This document shows, in pieces, positions 27,401 through 32,345 of a stretch of 64,000 bases of DNA (position 1 is its first letter; the number at the start of each line of letters is the position of its first letter). Origin of the DNA: Lumbricus terrestris (Eukaryota; Annelida; Clitellata; Crassiclitellata; Lumbricidae); the NCBI GenBank assembly GCA_949752735.1, contig OX457047.1, positions 18,196,707 through 18,260,706 on the forward strand, given 5' to 3'. The position numbers and the translations under genes are program-made. Below the pieces are notes generated by a model. That model was not told where the DNA came from, ran no database searches, and saw only the letters and a list, made by a program, of their open reading frames with translations.

Positions 27401-29445
27401 TGACCCCTGGGAATTAAGCGCAGTGTAACAGGGAGACCATTCCAAGCTATGGCTATGGAGCGATTCCATGGCAGATTTAAGTGATGAGGTGACGGAAGGG
27501 CGGAGCAGAGTCAGGGTGACGTGAAGCCACTTAAGATCGACTGGCAAACATCTACAGACATAAAACTGAATGCGTCATATTTTGACAGAATCAATACTCT
27601 ACAGAAGTTGAGCCCTGCATCAAGGCATTGCTGCGATTTCAGGCCATTTTCGGATGATGGAATTTCACCGCCCAAATCTATGTGTTCAGTTGAGTCCTAG
27701 CCTTTGCATTAATGCCCTCGTCGTATGAATCTAGTAGAACGGTCTTGGCAGCATATAATGCGCGGTACATATACACGGTGAACGGAAAAAAACCGAACCT
27801 CTACAATAAATATAGAAATTAACACCAAACATGTAAATATATTATTGATAATAAAACTATTTTATTCCCAATTATAGACTTAACTAGTTTTTATTATTAT
27901 ATGCTAATCCAGTTGAAATTTGAAGTCATTTAAAATGTTTCAAGGAGCGTACAGCGACTGAACTAACGGAGGTCAGCTATAGCAGGCGCGGCTTGAGCGA
28001 TCAAGGCAGTTGTTGATGCGCTATCCTGCAAACTTGATACATTTCAAATAACCTAGACCTTAATTCCGTTGACTATAAAATCTGGTCTGTGATGATGCAG
28101 GAAAAGTTTACAAGAAAAGGAACGCTATGTGGAAGAACTGCTTCAGCGTATAATACAGGCATGGGACGAATTTGATCAAGCTGTAATCGATTCAGCAATA
28201 TAGTCAATGGCGAGCGCGTCTTTGTGCGTGTGTTGAGGTCGAAGGAAGAAATTTTGAACACACATTATATAGCTGACAAATGATATTTATCTGATTATTG
28301 TCCTTTAAACTAGAAGTTCCGCCATATTTTATTAAAATGTACAAACAATTACACAAATAATCGTAGCAATAGGATAGGTTCGGTTTTTCCCCGTTCACCG
28401 TGTATATTTGAATTCAGACATTGGATTCCATCAATTTTGGTGTCTGCTGTTACACTACACAACTCTATAGAGTATATTGCTGATCGATATGTCATGTGAG
28501 ACTTTGAGTCGTGCGTCTTAGACGGAAGATGTGTACTATAACGAACTCCTTCCGACTATTCTTTTGGACAACCCTTCTGACTAGACACAGCGCTTGCGAA
28601 TAAGCTGGTGACCTGCGCTTGGCTTTCGAAATGCGCTTTAGAAATGTTGGAATTTCGATTACGATGCGTAAGATCTTTGCTATTATAATTATATAGCTCC
28701 TCACCCAGGTCATCCGTGTAGTTGACGGTGAAAGTGCTTTCGCTGAACTCAAGCGGCGACTGGCTGAGCGTGATGATGCTGCCCCTTGGGGTGACCATGA
28801 CCGCCCTCGGCTGGGTGGCAGTCACGATGCCCCCCAACTCCACAGTCACCAATCTGTTGCTGCCGTCGCCACACCCGTACGGGGTGAGACCCGCGCCACA
28901 ACCACCGTCCGTCTTCGCTGAGGGTCCAAGTCCACCGTCGTCCGCGATCGGTGAACTTGGAACGGTAAGAACCTCGTCGAAAGTAATCTCCGGCGGTTGA
29001 AGTAGGATGTGGTTCAGTCCGATGGTGGGAGAATGATTGGTAAGACTGAAGGACGCCGTCGCCGCGACGGGTGAGGTCGATCTGGACGACGTCCTTGGTA
29101 GGACATTCCGGAACGTGGCAGACGATCCCTCCCTCGAGATGGACGTTCGGTGGACGAGTCCAGGGACCGTCTGGGTCCCGGACGCTGAGAGGGTCCGGCG
29201 TATCCGATGCGCGTCCGATTCCGTGGGGCAGATTCCGCTGAAGCTGGCCACGGCTGAGCGAGTCCTCTGGTTCCGCGACGGACCCTGAGGTTCTGGCGGC
29301 GGTTTCACCTCGAGGATCATCGTCTGGCTGATTCTGCCGGGGGCGCAGTTGTGGACGACGGGGGCGCCACCGTCCGTTGAGAAGAGTCGACGAAGAATGT
29401 CACGCTTCGTTGGACAGATAAGGGCCACGCCCTCTCGCTTTGCAT
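350..29445 (-). CDS. SLC4A11-like: SLC4A11-like transporter gene, 12 exons, partial at both ends
   Basis: The exons, in transcript order, are 29445-28705, 24923-24883, 23207-23003, 15188-15104, 13774-13651, 12114-11881, 9060-8958, 4928-4806, 4155-4042, 3032-2900, 2211-2138 and 632-350. Every junction is GT-AG and all phases agree, giving about 2.26 kb of open coding sequence. The product matches the SLC4 family throughout: [16 protein letters not shown] and [11 protein letters not shown] in the cytoplasmic domain, [16 protein letters not shown] before the first span, then [47 protein letters not shown] and [14 protein letters not shown] in the membrane domain. The order and spacing fit SLC4A11 (BTR1/NaBC1) better than the AE or NBC members. 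Known SLC4A11 proteins sit in the plasma membrane and carry H+/OH-, ammonia-linked or water flux; the substrate here is inferred only. Roughly the last third of the protein lies beyond the left edge. Confidence 0.93.
633..2070. other. Intron, no gene; (GAAT)n microsatellite at 1834-2035
   Basis: Intron of the SLC4A11-like gene. Positions 633-1830 are AT-rich with small unsupported open frames and a short (TA)n at 1280. Positions 1834-2035 are an interrupted GAAT repeat with several TTTCCGAATGAATGAA blocks. Confidence 0.8.
2105..2154 (-). promoter_or_regulatory. 27-bp tandem duplication of an exon end and 5' splice site
   Basis: On the minus strand a 23-nt block, covering the exon end and GTAAGT, occurs twice with a period of 27. 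The proximal donor ends the exon at 2138 and the distal one at 2111. Both are perfect GTAAGT sites. Using the distal site would add 27 nt, but the added sequence reads GGT AAG TAG in frame, so it brings in a stop codon at 2130-2132. The proximal donor must therefore be used for a full protein. Confidence 0.85.
2138..2211 (-). CDS. SLC4A11-like: SLC4A11-like exon (STEEI membrane segment)
   Basis: A 74-nt exon encoding [14 protein letters not shown] followed by VDALKDVVN, a segment strongly conserved in SLC4A11. The acceptor is acgttttag and the donor is G|GTAAGT (phase 1). The last 17 exon bases and the donor are tandemly duplicated just downstream (see 2105-2154). A LINE 3' end lies about 35 bp upstream of the acceptor. 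Confidence 0.92.
2245..2325 (-). mobile_element. LINE 3' end fragment (family L-x)
   Basis: Matches the copy at 31795-31905 on the opposite strand: shared words include the cgaaagc/aagcgcaggg core, the ccagcttattcac / ccggcttattcac motif and gggcgctg/gagcgctg. Similar pieces lie at 28551-28650 and 58215-58268. Confidence 0.65.
2900..3032 (-). CDS. SLC4A11-like: SLC4A11-like exon (CTGLWNS segment)
   Basis: A 133-nt exon with acceptor aatttcag and donor AG|GTTAGT (phase 2). It encodes [13 protein letters not shown] and then [15 protein letters not shown], matching the SLC4A11 region where an acidic loop leads into the next span. It runs in frame into the STEEI exon through an Arg codon split AG/A. 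Confidence 0.92.
3345..3885. repeat. Long (CA)/(CATA) microsatellite tract
   Basis: About 540 bp of mixed ACAC, CATA and ATGC repeats in an intron. It produces long overlapping open frames rich in His, Cys and Tyr on both strands; none is a gene. Confidence 0.9.
4042..4155 (-). CDS. SLC4A11-like: SLC4A11-like exon (GGQP substrate-pathway segment)
   Basis: A 114-nt exon encoding [13 protein letters not shown], then [20 protein letters not shown]. The GGQP...TTAPLALY signature is one of the most conserved in the SLC4 family. The acceptor is made of CGT repeats (cgtcgtcgtcgtcag) and the donor is G|GTAAAT. Confidence 0.93.
4330..4700. repeat. Compound trinucleotide array with about 32 CCA units
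   Basis: Runs of CGT/CAT, TCC and ATC flank an almost pure CCA tract at 4508-4604. The array is intronic, so the pre-mRNA carries an uninterrupted UGG run of about 97 nt. All open frames here are homopolymer artefacts. Confidence 0.95.
4806..4928 (-). CDS. SLC4A11-like: SLC4A11-like exon (first membrane span)
   Basis: A 123-nt exon with acceptor cgtcttag, donor G|GTTGGA, phase 1 at both ends. It encodes [17 protein letters not shown] followed by [16 protein letters not shown], the first transmembrane helix of the SLC4 membrane domain, and NYNTKGYI. The LNxxNTxG motif is typical of SLC4A11 rather than the AE and NBC proteins, which have GG or GLL at this place. Confidence 0.92.
5026..5289. 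mobile_element. hAT-type miniature element, family A
   Basis: Ends are degenerate CAGTGGCGTAG and CTACGCCACTG. It is flanked by a perfect 8-bp target duplication CAAAAGTC (5018-5025 and 5290-5297). The 264-bp interior has no open frame. Other copies are at 12751, 21664 and 25826 (inverted). Confidence 0.92.
5290..6300. other. Intron; degenerate TTGTCCGTGACATT repeats at 5570-5870
   Basis: No gene seen. Between 5570 and 5870 a phrase close to TTGTCCGTGACATT recurs at least five times with irregular spacing, as in a decayed minisatellite. Confidence 0.6.
6303..6502. repeat. AT-only repeat tract
   Basis: Nearly pure TATAT/ATATT over about 200 bp, self-complementary at many registers. Intronic. 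Confidence 0.95.
6728..6922. mobile_element. hAT-type miniature element, family D
   Basis: Begins CAGGGCTGTTTTTAAGG and ends AAAAAAGCCCTG. The 8-bp target duplication CTACGATG (6720-6727, 6923-6930) is perfect. The interior repeats AACTGCACA-type words. A sister copy lies at 54781-54964. Confidence 0.93.
6934..7140 (+). pseudogene. LINE ORF2 C-terminal remnant with 3' tail
   Basis: Reads [20 protein letters not shown], the usual LINE C-terminal motif (RLWNxLPxxIR), then LLKTRSFFS in place of the common LKTHLF end. It is followed by the tail agaagcgctttacaaatgc, which resembles the SINE-A tail. It lies antisense in an intron. Confidence 0.7.
7493..7814. mobile_element. hAT-type miniature element, family E
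   Basis: Ends are CAAGGCCGTAGC and GCTACGGCTTTG with a perfect 8-bp target duplication GGGCTACA (7485-7492, 7815-7822). The interior has two copies of a gactaaaaaaggtcatcag core, which is also found in families B and C. Confidence 0.9.
7864..8160 (+). pseudogene. LINE ORF2 C-terminus and start of its 3' UTR
   Basis: The frame ending at 8064 contains [17 protein letters not shown] and [13 protein letters not shown], matching the LINE C-terminal motif (LWNxLP ... FKxxLKTHL). The following 100 bp (aggctgtctgttctgttagta, split by a few differences) matches 19215-19280, so it is the 3' UTR of the same family. Confidence 0.75.
8162..8592. repeat. 25-bp palindromic satellite, about 17 units
   Basis: Seventeen occurrences of TATGCA are spaced 25 bp apart. 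The monomer holds the perfect palindrome ACTGTACAGT. A 125-bp block of five units starting at 8211 is repeated exactly at 8336, a higher-order duplication. The period is not a multiple of three, so the long open frames in all phases mean nothing. Confidence 0.95.
8593..8700 (+). mobile_element. Remainder of the LINE 3' UTR after the satellite
   Basis: Text such as aaccggttccgg and gaacaaagaatatta corresponds to aaccggattgttgaataaagagaat at 19306-19335, which follows the matching 3' UTR block in the other copy. Confidence 0.55.
8880..8940 (-). repeat. Interspersed repeat R2 fragment
   Basis: Carries tatccaggcttgg and ggcagagaacaaccagtg. Its right end lies about 18 bp from the donor of the exon at 8958-9060. 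Confidence 0.6.
8958..9060 (-). CDS. SLC4A11-like: SLC4A11-like exon (linker before membrane domain)
   Basis: A 103-nt exon, phase 0 to phase 1, with acceptor gtgttcgcag and donor G|GTCAGT. It begins with an acidic stretch ([12 protein letters not shown]) and then encodes [16 protein letters not shown], the amphipathic segment that in all SLC4 proteins leads into the membrane domain (usual form DxRRRxPxYxSDxxDG). Confidence 0.92.
9335..9905. repeat. Long pyrimidine-rich trinucleotide tract
   Basis: CTG/CTA units change into TTC, TCC and CTC runs. In the SLC4A11-like pre-mRNA this is a purine tract of about 370 nt. Leu/Ser or Arg/Lys open frames here are artefacts. Confidence 0.95.
9906..10293. 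other. Intron with an unrecognised open frame
   Basis: A 92-codon minus-strand frame (10258-9980) with fairly normal composition matches nothing I know. The splice phases of the surrounding exons leave no need for it, so it is not called as an exon. Confidence 0.4.
10294..10728. mobile_element. Inverted-repeat miniature element, family F
   Basis: Begins CCGGTGTCACGAAATAGAG and ends CGTTTCGTGTCACCGG. Both ends continue into C-rich runs. Relatives are at 23477-23917 and 37443-37898. Target duplication is at most 2 bp (CG), so it is not hAT. Confidence 0.85.
11205..11400 (-). repeat. LINE/SINE 3' tail repeat R1
   Basis: Starts with agatttatatagcgccc and aagtgctcccgag. This is the reverse complement of the gggagcgc...gcgctata tail seen in SINE-A and in the LINE at 7083-7135. 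Other R1 copies begin near 13222, 17466, 27298, 31268 and 44630. Confidence 0.6.
11447..11664. mobile_element. hAT-type miniature element, family B
   Basis: Ends are CAGTGGCGGCGC and GGCGCCGCCACTG, with a perfect 8-bp target duplication ATTAGCCT (11439-11446, 11665-11672). The core is acatgcaaaactgaaatattt and a TAAAAAAGGTCGTCAGAAAT word. Other copies: 24203, 52669 and 53283. Confidence 0.93.
11690..11765. repeat. (ATAGTC)n microsatellite
   Basis: About twelve imperfect units of ATAGTC, intronic, about 120 bp downstream (in transcript direction) of the exon at 11881-12114. Confidence 0.85.
11881..12114 (-). CDS. SLC4A11-like: SLC4A11-like exon (end of cytoplasmic domain)
   Basis: A 234-nt exon, phase 0 at both ends, with donor GTT|GTAAGT. 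It encodes [20 protein letters not shown] and then [20 protein letters not shown], matching the last helices of the SLC4A11 cytoplasmic domain (the ARTFATMFSD and TRTEEEFKEAL regions), followed by a polar linker. The acceptor ctgtcgttcag sits about 10 bp from a 15-bp minisatellite, which supplies most of its weak pyrimidine tract. Confidence 0.92.
12121..12515. repeat. 15-bp minisatellite abutting a splice acceptor
   Basis: About 26 units of ATCAATTATGAAGAT with variants. The period is a multiple of three, so open frames of repeated pentapeptides appear on both strands. It starts within 10 bp of the acceptor of the exon at 12114. Confidence 0.93.
12751..13004. mobile_element. hAT-type miniature element, family A
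   Basis: Ends CAGTGGAGTAG and CTACGTTACTG; perfect 8-bp target duplication GACAGAAT (12743-12750, 13005-13012). Close to the copies at 5026 and 25826. Confidence 0.92.
13651..13774 (-). CDS. SLC4A11-like: SLC4A11-like exon (cytoplasmic domain core strand)
   Basis: A 124-nt exon with acceptor caatcttccag, a non-consensus but acceptable donor A|GTCAGC, ending in phase 0. It encodes [17 protein letters not shown] and later [15 protein letters not shown]. In SLC4A11 the same place reads as a basic loop, an ...ISRL strand and a hydrophobic RFVILVLAP strand, so the fold of the EIIA-like cytoplasmic domain is kept. Confidence 0.9.
13775..15100. other. AT-rich intron, no gene
   Basis: Nothing convincing is seen. 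Positions 14550-14665 resemble the LINE C-terminus and tail at 6960-7130 (tctcttctcaaacc, then gtagcgcctgtgacggttcacc). Confidence 0.6.
15104..15188 (-). CDS. SLC4A11-like: SLC4A11-like small exon (QSWLC segment)
   Basis: An 85-nt exon with acceptor gttgatcag and donor CT|GTGAGT. It encodes [10 protein letters not shown] and [14 protein letters not shown]. Most SLC4 proteins have the same pattern (LSxTIQG, then a YxQSWLC motif). The entry phase 1 and exit phase 2 match the flanking exons exactly. Confidence 0.92.
15690..18206. mobile_element. 2.5-kb hAT-type non-autonomous element carrying a nested insertion
   Basis: Begins CAGTGATGGGGAAAATACTT and ends AATACTTCCCATCACTG. The flanking 8-bp duplication CTAAAAGA (15682-15689, 18207-18214) is perfect. 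Both ends carry about 170 bp of AAAGTATTTTAAATAC-type repeats in inverted orientation. No transposase frame remains. An R1 tail repeat lies at 17466-17600 and a foldback element at 16128-16839. Confidence 0.92.
16128..16839. mobile_element. Foldback element with G/C-run arms and a 35-bp tandem core
   Basis: The left arm has five units of GGACATTTCCCCCC (some GGACGTTT). The right arm has seven units of the reverse complement. Between them are ten units of a 35-bp repeat containing AATATTTTCATCAATCCAGC (16268-16610). The ends read GGGGAACGGACATTTCCC and, reversed, GGGTGTCGGACATTTCCC. The flanks share GTCCGAGTC (16119-16127, 16840-16848), a possible 9-bp target duplication as in Mutator-like elements, although similar words are common nearby. 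Confidence 0.85.
18215..18730. other. Intron stretch, no feature
   Basis: Small open frames on both strands lack splice sites or similarity. Nothing is supported. Confidence 0.6.
18735..18825 (+). repeat. Interspersed repeat R2
   Basis: Contains ggttgcactctgccagtgcc, caagcctggataaaggagg, gggcgtcgctaatgg and ends cagtgacgttaaactgcaa followed by ACC repeats. This is the most complete copy. Confidence 0.7.
19195..19335 (+). mobile_element. LINE 3' UTR fragment
   Basis: Shares aggctgtctg, gttaagatttgtgt and ttcttgtgaattg in order with 8085-8150. This copy lacks the 25-bp satellite. Confidence 0.65.
19420..19970 (+). pseudogene. Decayed LINE ORF2 C-terminal half
   Basis: Pieces in shifting frames follow LINE order: [11 protein letters not shown] then a stop, [30 protein letters not shown], and [11 protein letters not shown]. 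These match the thumb and C-terminal region of CR1/L2-like reverse transcriptases (DYCNS, LHWLP, LKTHLF). Several stops and frameshifts mean it is dead. Confidence 0.8.
19971..21190. other. Intron with simple repeats
   Basis: Contains (TCCG)n near 20370-20400, GGAA/GGGAAT repeats near 20575-20645 and (CAGA)n at 20710-20800. No gene supported; the 147-codon frame across 20207-20647 is low complexity. Confidence 0.6.
21208..21427 (-). pseudogene. 5'-truncated LINE insertion, ORF2 C-terminus
   Basis: The minus-strand frame reads [38 protein letters not shown] and [13 protein letters not shown], with a stop at 21231-21233. The GRPRxR...W...AxxREEWR pattern is typical of LINE ORF2 ends. The insert is flanked by 15-bp direct repeats differing at one base (21193-21207 and 21428-21442, TTTGyACAAATGATC), a target-site duplication. 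A short AAGAAGAAG tail precedes the 3' copy. Confidence 0.88.
21664..21900. mobile_element. hAT-type miniature element, family A, decayed 3' end
   Basis: Starts CAGTGGTGTAGACAAGG and follows the family A interior, including tactgttgggttggtg. The right end (ctatagcgtaac) is eroded and no target duplication is clear. Confidence 0.8.
22310..22560. repeat. GGCAGGGCAAA-rich repeat
   Basis: Begins CAGTGGCGGCGCTACGCC, like a hAT end, then alternates ccctgg/ccctgcc and ggcagggcaaa words in both orientations. The right end could not be placed. Confidence 0.5.
22561..23002. other. Intron, no feature
   Basis: AT-rich; nothing seen beyond two TAGGCCTA words. Confidence 0.6.
23003..23207 (-). CDS. SLC4A11-like: SLC4A11-like exon (N-terminal cytoplasmic domain)
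   Basis: A 205-nt exon, phase 0 to phase 1, with acceptor atactcttatag and donor G|GTAAGG. It encodes [20 protein letters not shown], a helical stretch with [14 protein letters not shown], and [11 protein letters not shown]. This is the EIIA-like start of the SLC4 cytoplasmic domain; the FxxEIRA and AxxLLFT motifs are diagnostic. Confidence 0.93.
23477..23917. mobile_element. Inverted-repeat miniature element, family F
   Basis: Ends GTGTCACGTGATTTTC and CTATTTCGTGACAC. The interior matches 37443-37898, for example ttaagtgt..taa and gcaactcgaatttatttagt. Confidence 0.82.
24203..24522. mobile_element. hAT-type miniature element, family B, expanded
   Basis: Left end is a worn GCGGCGGCGCCAG and right end CGCCGCCACTG. 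The inner part holds three copies of the TCATCAG-like core block, so it is longer than the 218- and 232-bp copies. Confidence 0.75.
24883..24923 (-). CDS. SLC4A11-like: SLC4A11-like micro-exon
   Basis: A 41-nt exon with a strong acceptor (tttattttcttcag), a weaker donor GAG|GTGCGA, phase 1 to phase 0. It encodes [13 protein letters not shown]. Joined to the next exon, the 12 residues up to the conserved Phe of KDF align without gaps to the matching stretch of SLC4A11 as I remember it. It is too short to be found from its own similarity; the call rests on phase, splice sites and that alignment. Confidence 0.8.
25200..25290 (-). mobile_element. SINE-A 3' end
   Basis: The reverse complement matches the SINE-A tail: cgtgaaactccgatgcagtg, then gggagcgcctctgagta and gcgctataacaagtgc. 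The tRNA head is missing. Confidence 0.75.
25826..26092. mobile_element. hAT-type miniature element, family A (inverted)
   Basis: Perfect ends CAGTGGCGTAG and CTACGCCACTG with perfect 8-bp target duplication TATAAGAT (25818-25825, 26093-26100). This is the best-preserved family A copy. Confidence 0.94.
26300..26770 (+). repeat. Interspersed repeat R2 split by a miniature element
   Basis: R2 runs from cactggttgccctctgcc to gggcgtcgc at 26368, is broken by the insertion at 26369-26717, and resumes with ggcgtcgctaatg at 26718. Confidence 0.8.
26369..26717. mobile_element. hAT-type miniature element, family C-like
   Basis: Ends CATAGGCGTACG and CGTACGCCTATG, perfect 8-bp target duplication GGCGTCGC (26361-26368, 26718-26725). 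The interior repeats cgaaaaatctgacgacc followed by T runs, shared with 56709 and 61513. Confidence 0.93.
26771..27770. other. Intron; R1 tail repeat at 27298-27450
   Basis: No gene seen. 27298-27350 starts aaatttatatagcgcctc and carries the agcgctcccgg word of R1. Confidence 0.6.
27774..28402. mobile_element. Tc1/mariner-type non-autonomous element
   Basis: Terminal inverted repeats of about 27 bp begin CACGGTGAACGG and continue AAAAACCGAACCT, reversed at the right end. Both ends are flanked by TA. The 629-bp interior has no transposase. Confidence 0.85.
28551..28650 (+). mobile_element. LINE 3' end fragment (family L-x)
   Basis: Matches 31801-31905: ttttggacaaccctt, agacacagcgct and gaataagc..ggtg. 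It lies about 55 bp from the donor at 28705. Confidence 0.75.
28705..29445 (-). CDS. SLC4A11-like: SLC4A11-like large N-terminal exon, low similarity
   Basis: A 741-nt GC-rich open exon in AT-rich surroundings. The acceptor is attcgttacag and the donor G|GTGAGG, phase 1 to phase 1, so it joins the micro-exon in frame ([10 protein letters not shown] then DDGDEVSL). It encodes about 247 residues rich in Ser, Thr, Pro and Arg, with several RxxS/T sites, so it is probably a disordered cytoplasmic N-terminal extension. Only its last 20 or so residues look like SLC4A11; vertebrate N-terminal tails are much shorter. A possible internal start is the Met of ISQTMILEV. Its link to the gene is inferred from phase, GC content and position. 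Confidence 0.7.
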
Positions 29446-29461
29446 CTGTAACGAATACAGG

Positions 29462-29775
29462 GTTCATCAACATCATCGTCATCGTAATCGTCGTCGTCAT
29501 CGTCGTCATCGTCATCGTCCTCGTCATCGCTATCGCTATCATCATCATCATCATCGTCATCATCGTCATCGTCATCGCTATCGCTATCATCATCATCATC
29601 ATCGTCATCATCGTCATCGTCATCGCTATCGCTATCATCATCATCATCATCGTCGTCATCGTCGTCATCATCGTCATCGTCATCGCCGTTGTCGTCGTCA
29701 TCGTCATCTTCATCGTTATCGACATCGTTATCGTCATCGTCGTCGTCGTCATCATCGTCTTCATCATAATCATCA
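29462..29775. repeat. CAT/CGT trinucleotide array next to an acceptor
   Basis: About 100 units of CAT, CGT and CGC with three copies of a longer block (cgtcatcgctatcgctatca). It lies directly upstream, in transcript direction, of the exon acceptor at 29446. Confidence 0.93.
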
Positions 29776-30777
29776 TTACTGTCAGTGACTCGTCAAATGT
29801 GACGATTGATGAGTATACCTCGCCTAACCATCGTTGGGTTGTCTGACGTCATCAGCGTATACGTTCCTTCTCATTGACCAATTCAGATCGTTCTTTGATT
29901 TATTCGATACCTCTCTGTATGTATATATGGTCAAATGAAAAATGCTTAATGACTCACACTATCTAATTCCTGCCCACTCTAACCCGCCCAACACTTTTCT
30001 TGTCTGCCCGATCTCCTTCAACCGAGGTCTCCGTCTGTATGTACACTATATATAATAGGTTTGGATTACGACTTCACTTGAAGTGATCGTTAACTGATGT
30101 CTTCGGTATTTTAATAAGGGCGCCATAAAAGTCTTTGTGTTATAGATTGATTTCATCATCAATTAATCATTGCCCATCATTTGCTCATCCGTACGTGAGT
30201 TTCTGTCGATATAGGAGGTTACGACCAAACGTTATTGTTGTATACTGATCAACTTCACTGCAGTCTTCAACTCTGTCTGCTGTCGCATGCGACTCCCCCG
30301 TCTGAAGTCTAAGCTGGAACAAACTCAACGATTTTTGCGTCAAACTTCTGTAGTTTAATCTTTGCATTTTTAACCACAGGCAACTCTCTATCTGAAGAAG
30401 AACTACTCAGTGTAGTCCTCAATGTATCCAGACTTCCTTAAAGCTATAACTTACGTACAACCGGTATTACGTCGAAAAAGCATCAGATTTGTTTTCTATG
30501 TTTGGCTGCTTCTTTCCCGTGACATTAATTTTACCTGGACGCTATTTCTTGGCGTCTTAAAGCTGCTTATTTAATTCACTTTAGTATCCATTCTATCCCA
30601 AGTAATTAATTATCCGCCTCTTCAAGATTACATGCACGTACACATCCACATAGGCCTAATTGTATAATCGTAATTTTTTTATAGGCGAATACAGACAGTG
30701 CTAATTAAAGTGCGTCAAGGGGTTTAAAGGTCGGGTTCAGCCAGTCCTTTGGTCATGCATGAATAGTAGATGTTGTT
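29776..30777. other. No supported feature
   Basis: AT-rich; scattered small open frames only. Confidence 0.55.
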
Positions 30778-30980
30778 GGGCGCGGTGGTGTAGTGGTGGG
30801 TTCGGTGCCTTGGAGCCAGGTTCGAATCCACCTCAAGCCGCCGCGTATATAGGGACCTTGAGCAAGTCCTTCACTCGCAATTGCTCGGCGCGTCGGCATG
30901 AAACTCCGATGCAGTGTCCGCGCTGCAGTTGGAATCGCCTCTGAGTAGAGAGCTTGAAGAAGAGCTATAGCAAATGCGAG
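30778..30980 (+). mobile_element. tRNA-derived SINE-A, full length
   Basis: The head gggcgcggtggtgtagtgg gives an A box, and GGTTCGAATCC is a canonical B box 35 bp on. The body carries agcaagtccttcactcgcaa and the tail ctctgagtagagagcttgaa then gagctatagcaaatgcg. Confidence 0.9.
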
Positions 30981-31480
30981 AAATAATGAGTAAAAAAATT
31001 AAATGTTGTGATGAAACCGGTTTTCTTCAGAGGGTATAACGGAGGAAAATCTGTGAGCTGGGTGGTTCTTCTTGCTGATGTTTTTTATAAACGCATGTTG
31101 CCACATAGTTGGCCTAAAAGGTAGAAGAACTGTAAATCTTAATATTCCGTGAAGTTTATCGAGCTCTTAACTAAGAGATATAAGGTAGGCTTACGTTTCC
31201 TGTACATCAAGTTGAGGACCAAATTCACCAAATAAGGACGATGAAACTTTACAAAGTGTATGGGCAATTTATATAGCGCGCGATCCCCACATTGTGCCGT
31301 CGTTTGAATCATTGCACAGCACTTTATGCTAATATACTGATGTGCATAGAGTCTATAATAGTATGCTTCAAAGCCGGTAAGTGTGAAAAATGCGCATTCA
31401 TCCAATGAGACTTGGCGGACTATTCAACAGCTCTCAGTGGAGATTACAGATGCTCTGCAGCGTATAACGATGCCATCAAT
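30981..31480. other. No supported feature apart from an R1 scrap near 31268
   Basis: gcaatttatatagcgcgcg at 31264 is a short R1 fragment. Confidence 0.5.
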
Positions 31481-31489
31481 GGGGCGCAA

Positions 31490-31905
31490 ACTCAGTTCTC
31501 CAACCGAGTCGTATAAAACACTGTTCCACGCTTCTGGAATGATCTCCCTCCTGAATTCCGCTCTCTTCCCCTTCTCCTCCATCCATTTCGGTCACCACCA
31601 TCACCTTCCTTCCTAAGTCTCCTCTATCCATCACCAGTCGGGCCTTCCATTCAAGACTTAAGTCTGTGTGTTCTTTAGGCACTCTTAAGTTCTTAACACC
31701 GACTCATCCGATCTTCCACCTTCTAATTCTCGACCTTAACGCCACCCATCTTAATAGCTTATCCTCTGCCGCCTCTGATTATTTGGTAACCGGGCCACGA
31801 CCTTCTTCGGATTTGCTCTATTGGACAACCCTTTTGGTTAGACACAGCGCTCGTGAATAAGCCGGTGCCCTGCGCTTTGCTTTCGAGAGGCGCCCTAGAA
31901 ATTGG
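31490..31905 (+). pseudogene. LINE ORF2 C-terminus and 3' end (family L-x)
   Basis: One frame gives TVPRFWNDLPPEFRSLP and a shifted frame gives TSRAFHSRLKSVCSLGTL, which matches the LINE end (RFWNxLPxxFR ... FKxRLK). The remaining 200 bp is the 3' UTR, ending ctagaaattggaagatta, from which a (GA)n/(CAGA)n tract continues. Confidence 0.75.
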
Positions 31906-31911
31906 AAGATT

Positions 31912-31942
<31 letters not shown>

Positions 31943-31989
31943 GACAGAGACAGAGACAGAGAGAGAGACAGACACAGAGAGAGAGAGAC

Positions 31990-32038
<49 letters not shown>

Positions 32039-32106
32039 GGGAGAGAGAGGGAGAGAGAGAAAGAGAGACAGAGAGGGGAGAGAGAGCGAGAGAGAGACAG
32101 ACAGAC

Positions 32107-32141
<35 letters not shown>

Positions 32142-32345
32142 GAGAGAGAGAGAAAAGAGAAAGACAAACAAAGTAGAAAGATAGACAGTTAATAATAGGC
32201 TACAGACACAGTAGAGAGAAAGACAGACAGATGGACATAGTAGAGAGAGACAGACAGACAGACAGGCAGACAGACAGACAGACAGAGTAGAGAGGAAGAG
32301 AGAAAGAGACAGACACGGTAGAGAGAAAGATCGACAATAACGGAG
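31905..32345. repeat. (GA)n and (CAGA)n tract
   Basis: About 430 bp of purine-rich dinucleotide and tetranucleotide repeats starting exactly at the LINE end, which suggests it grew from the LINE tail. Confidence 0.95.

Noticed and set aside
29349..29846. Plus-strand frame of 165 codons
   Set aside because: Antisense of the large exon followed by the CAT/CGT array.
30778..30850. A tRNA gene, suggested by A and B boxes
   Set aside because: The same head is found at several loci joined to one constant body and tail, so it is a SINE and not a working tRNA gene.
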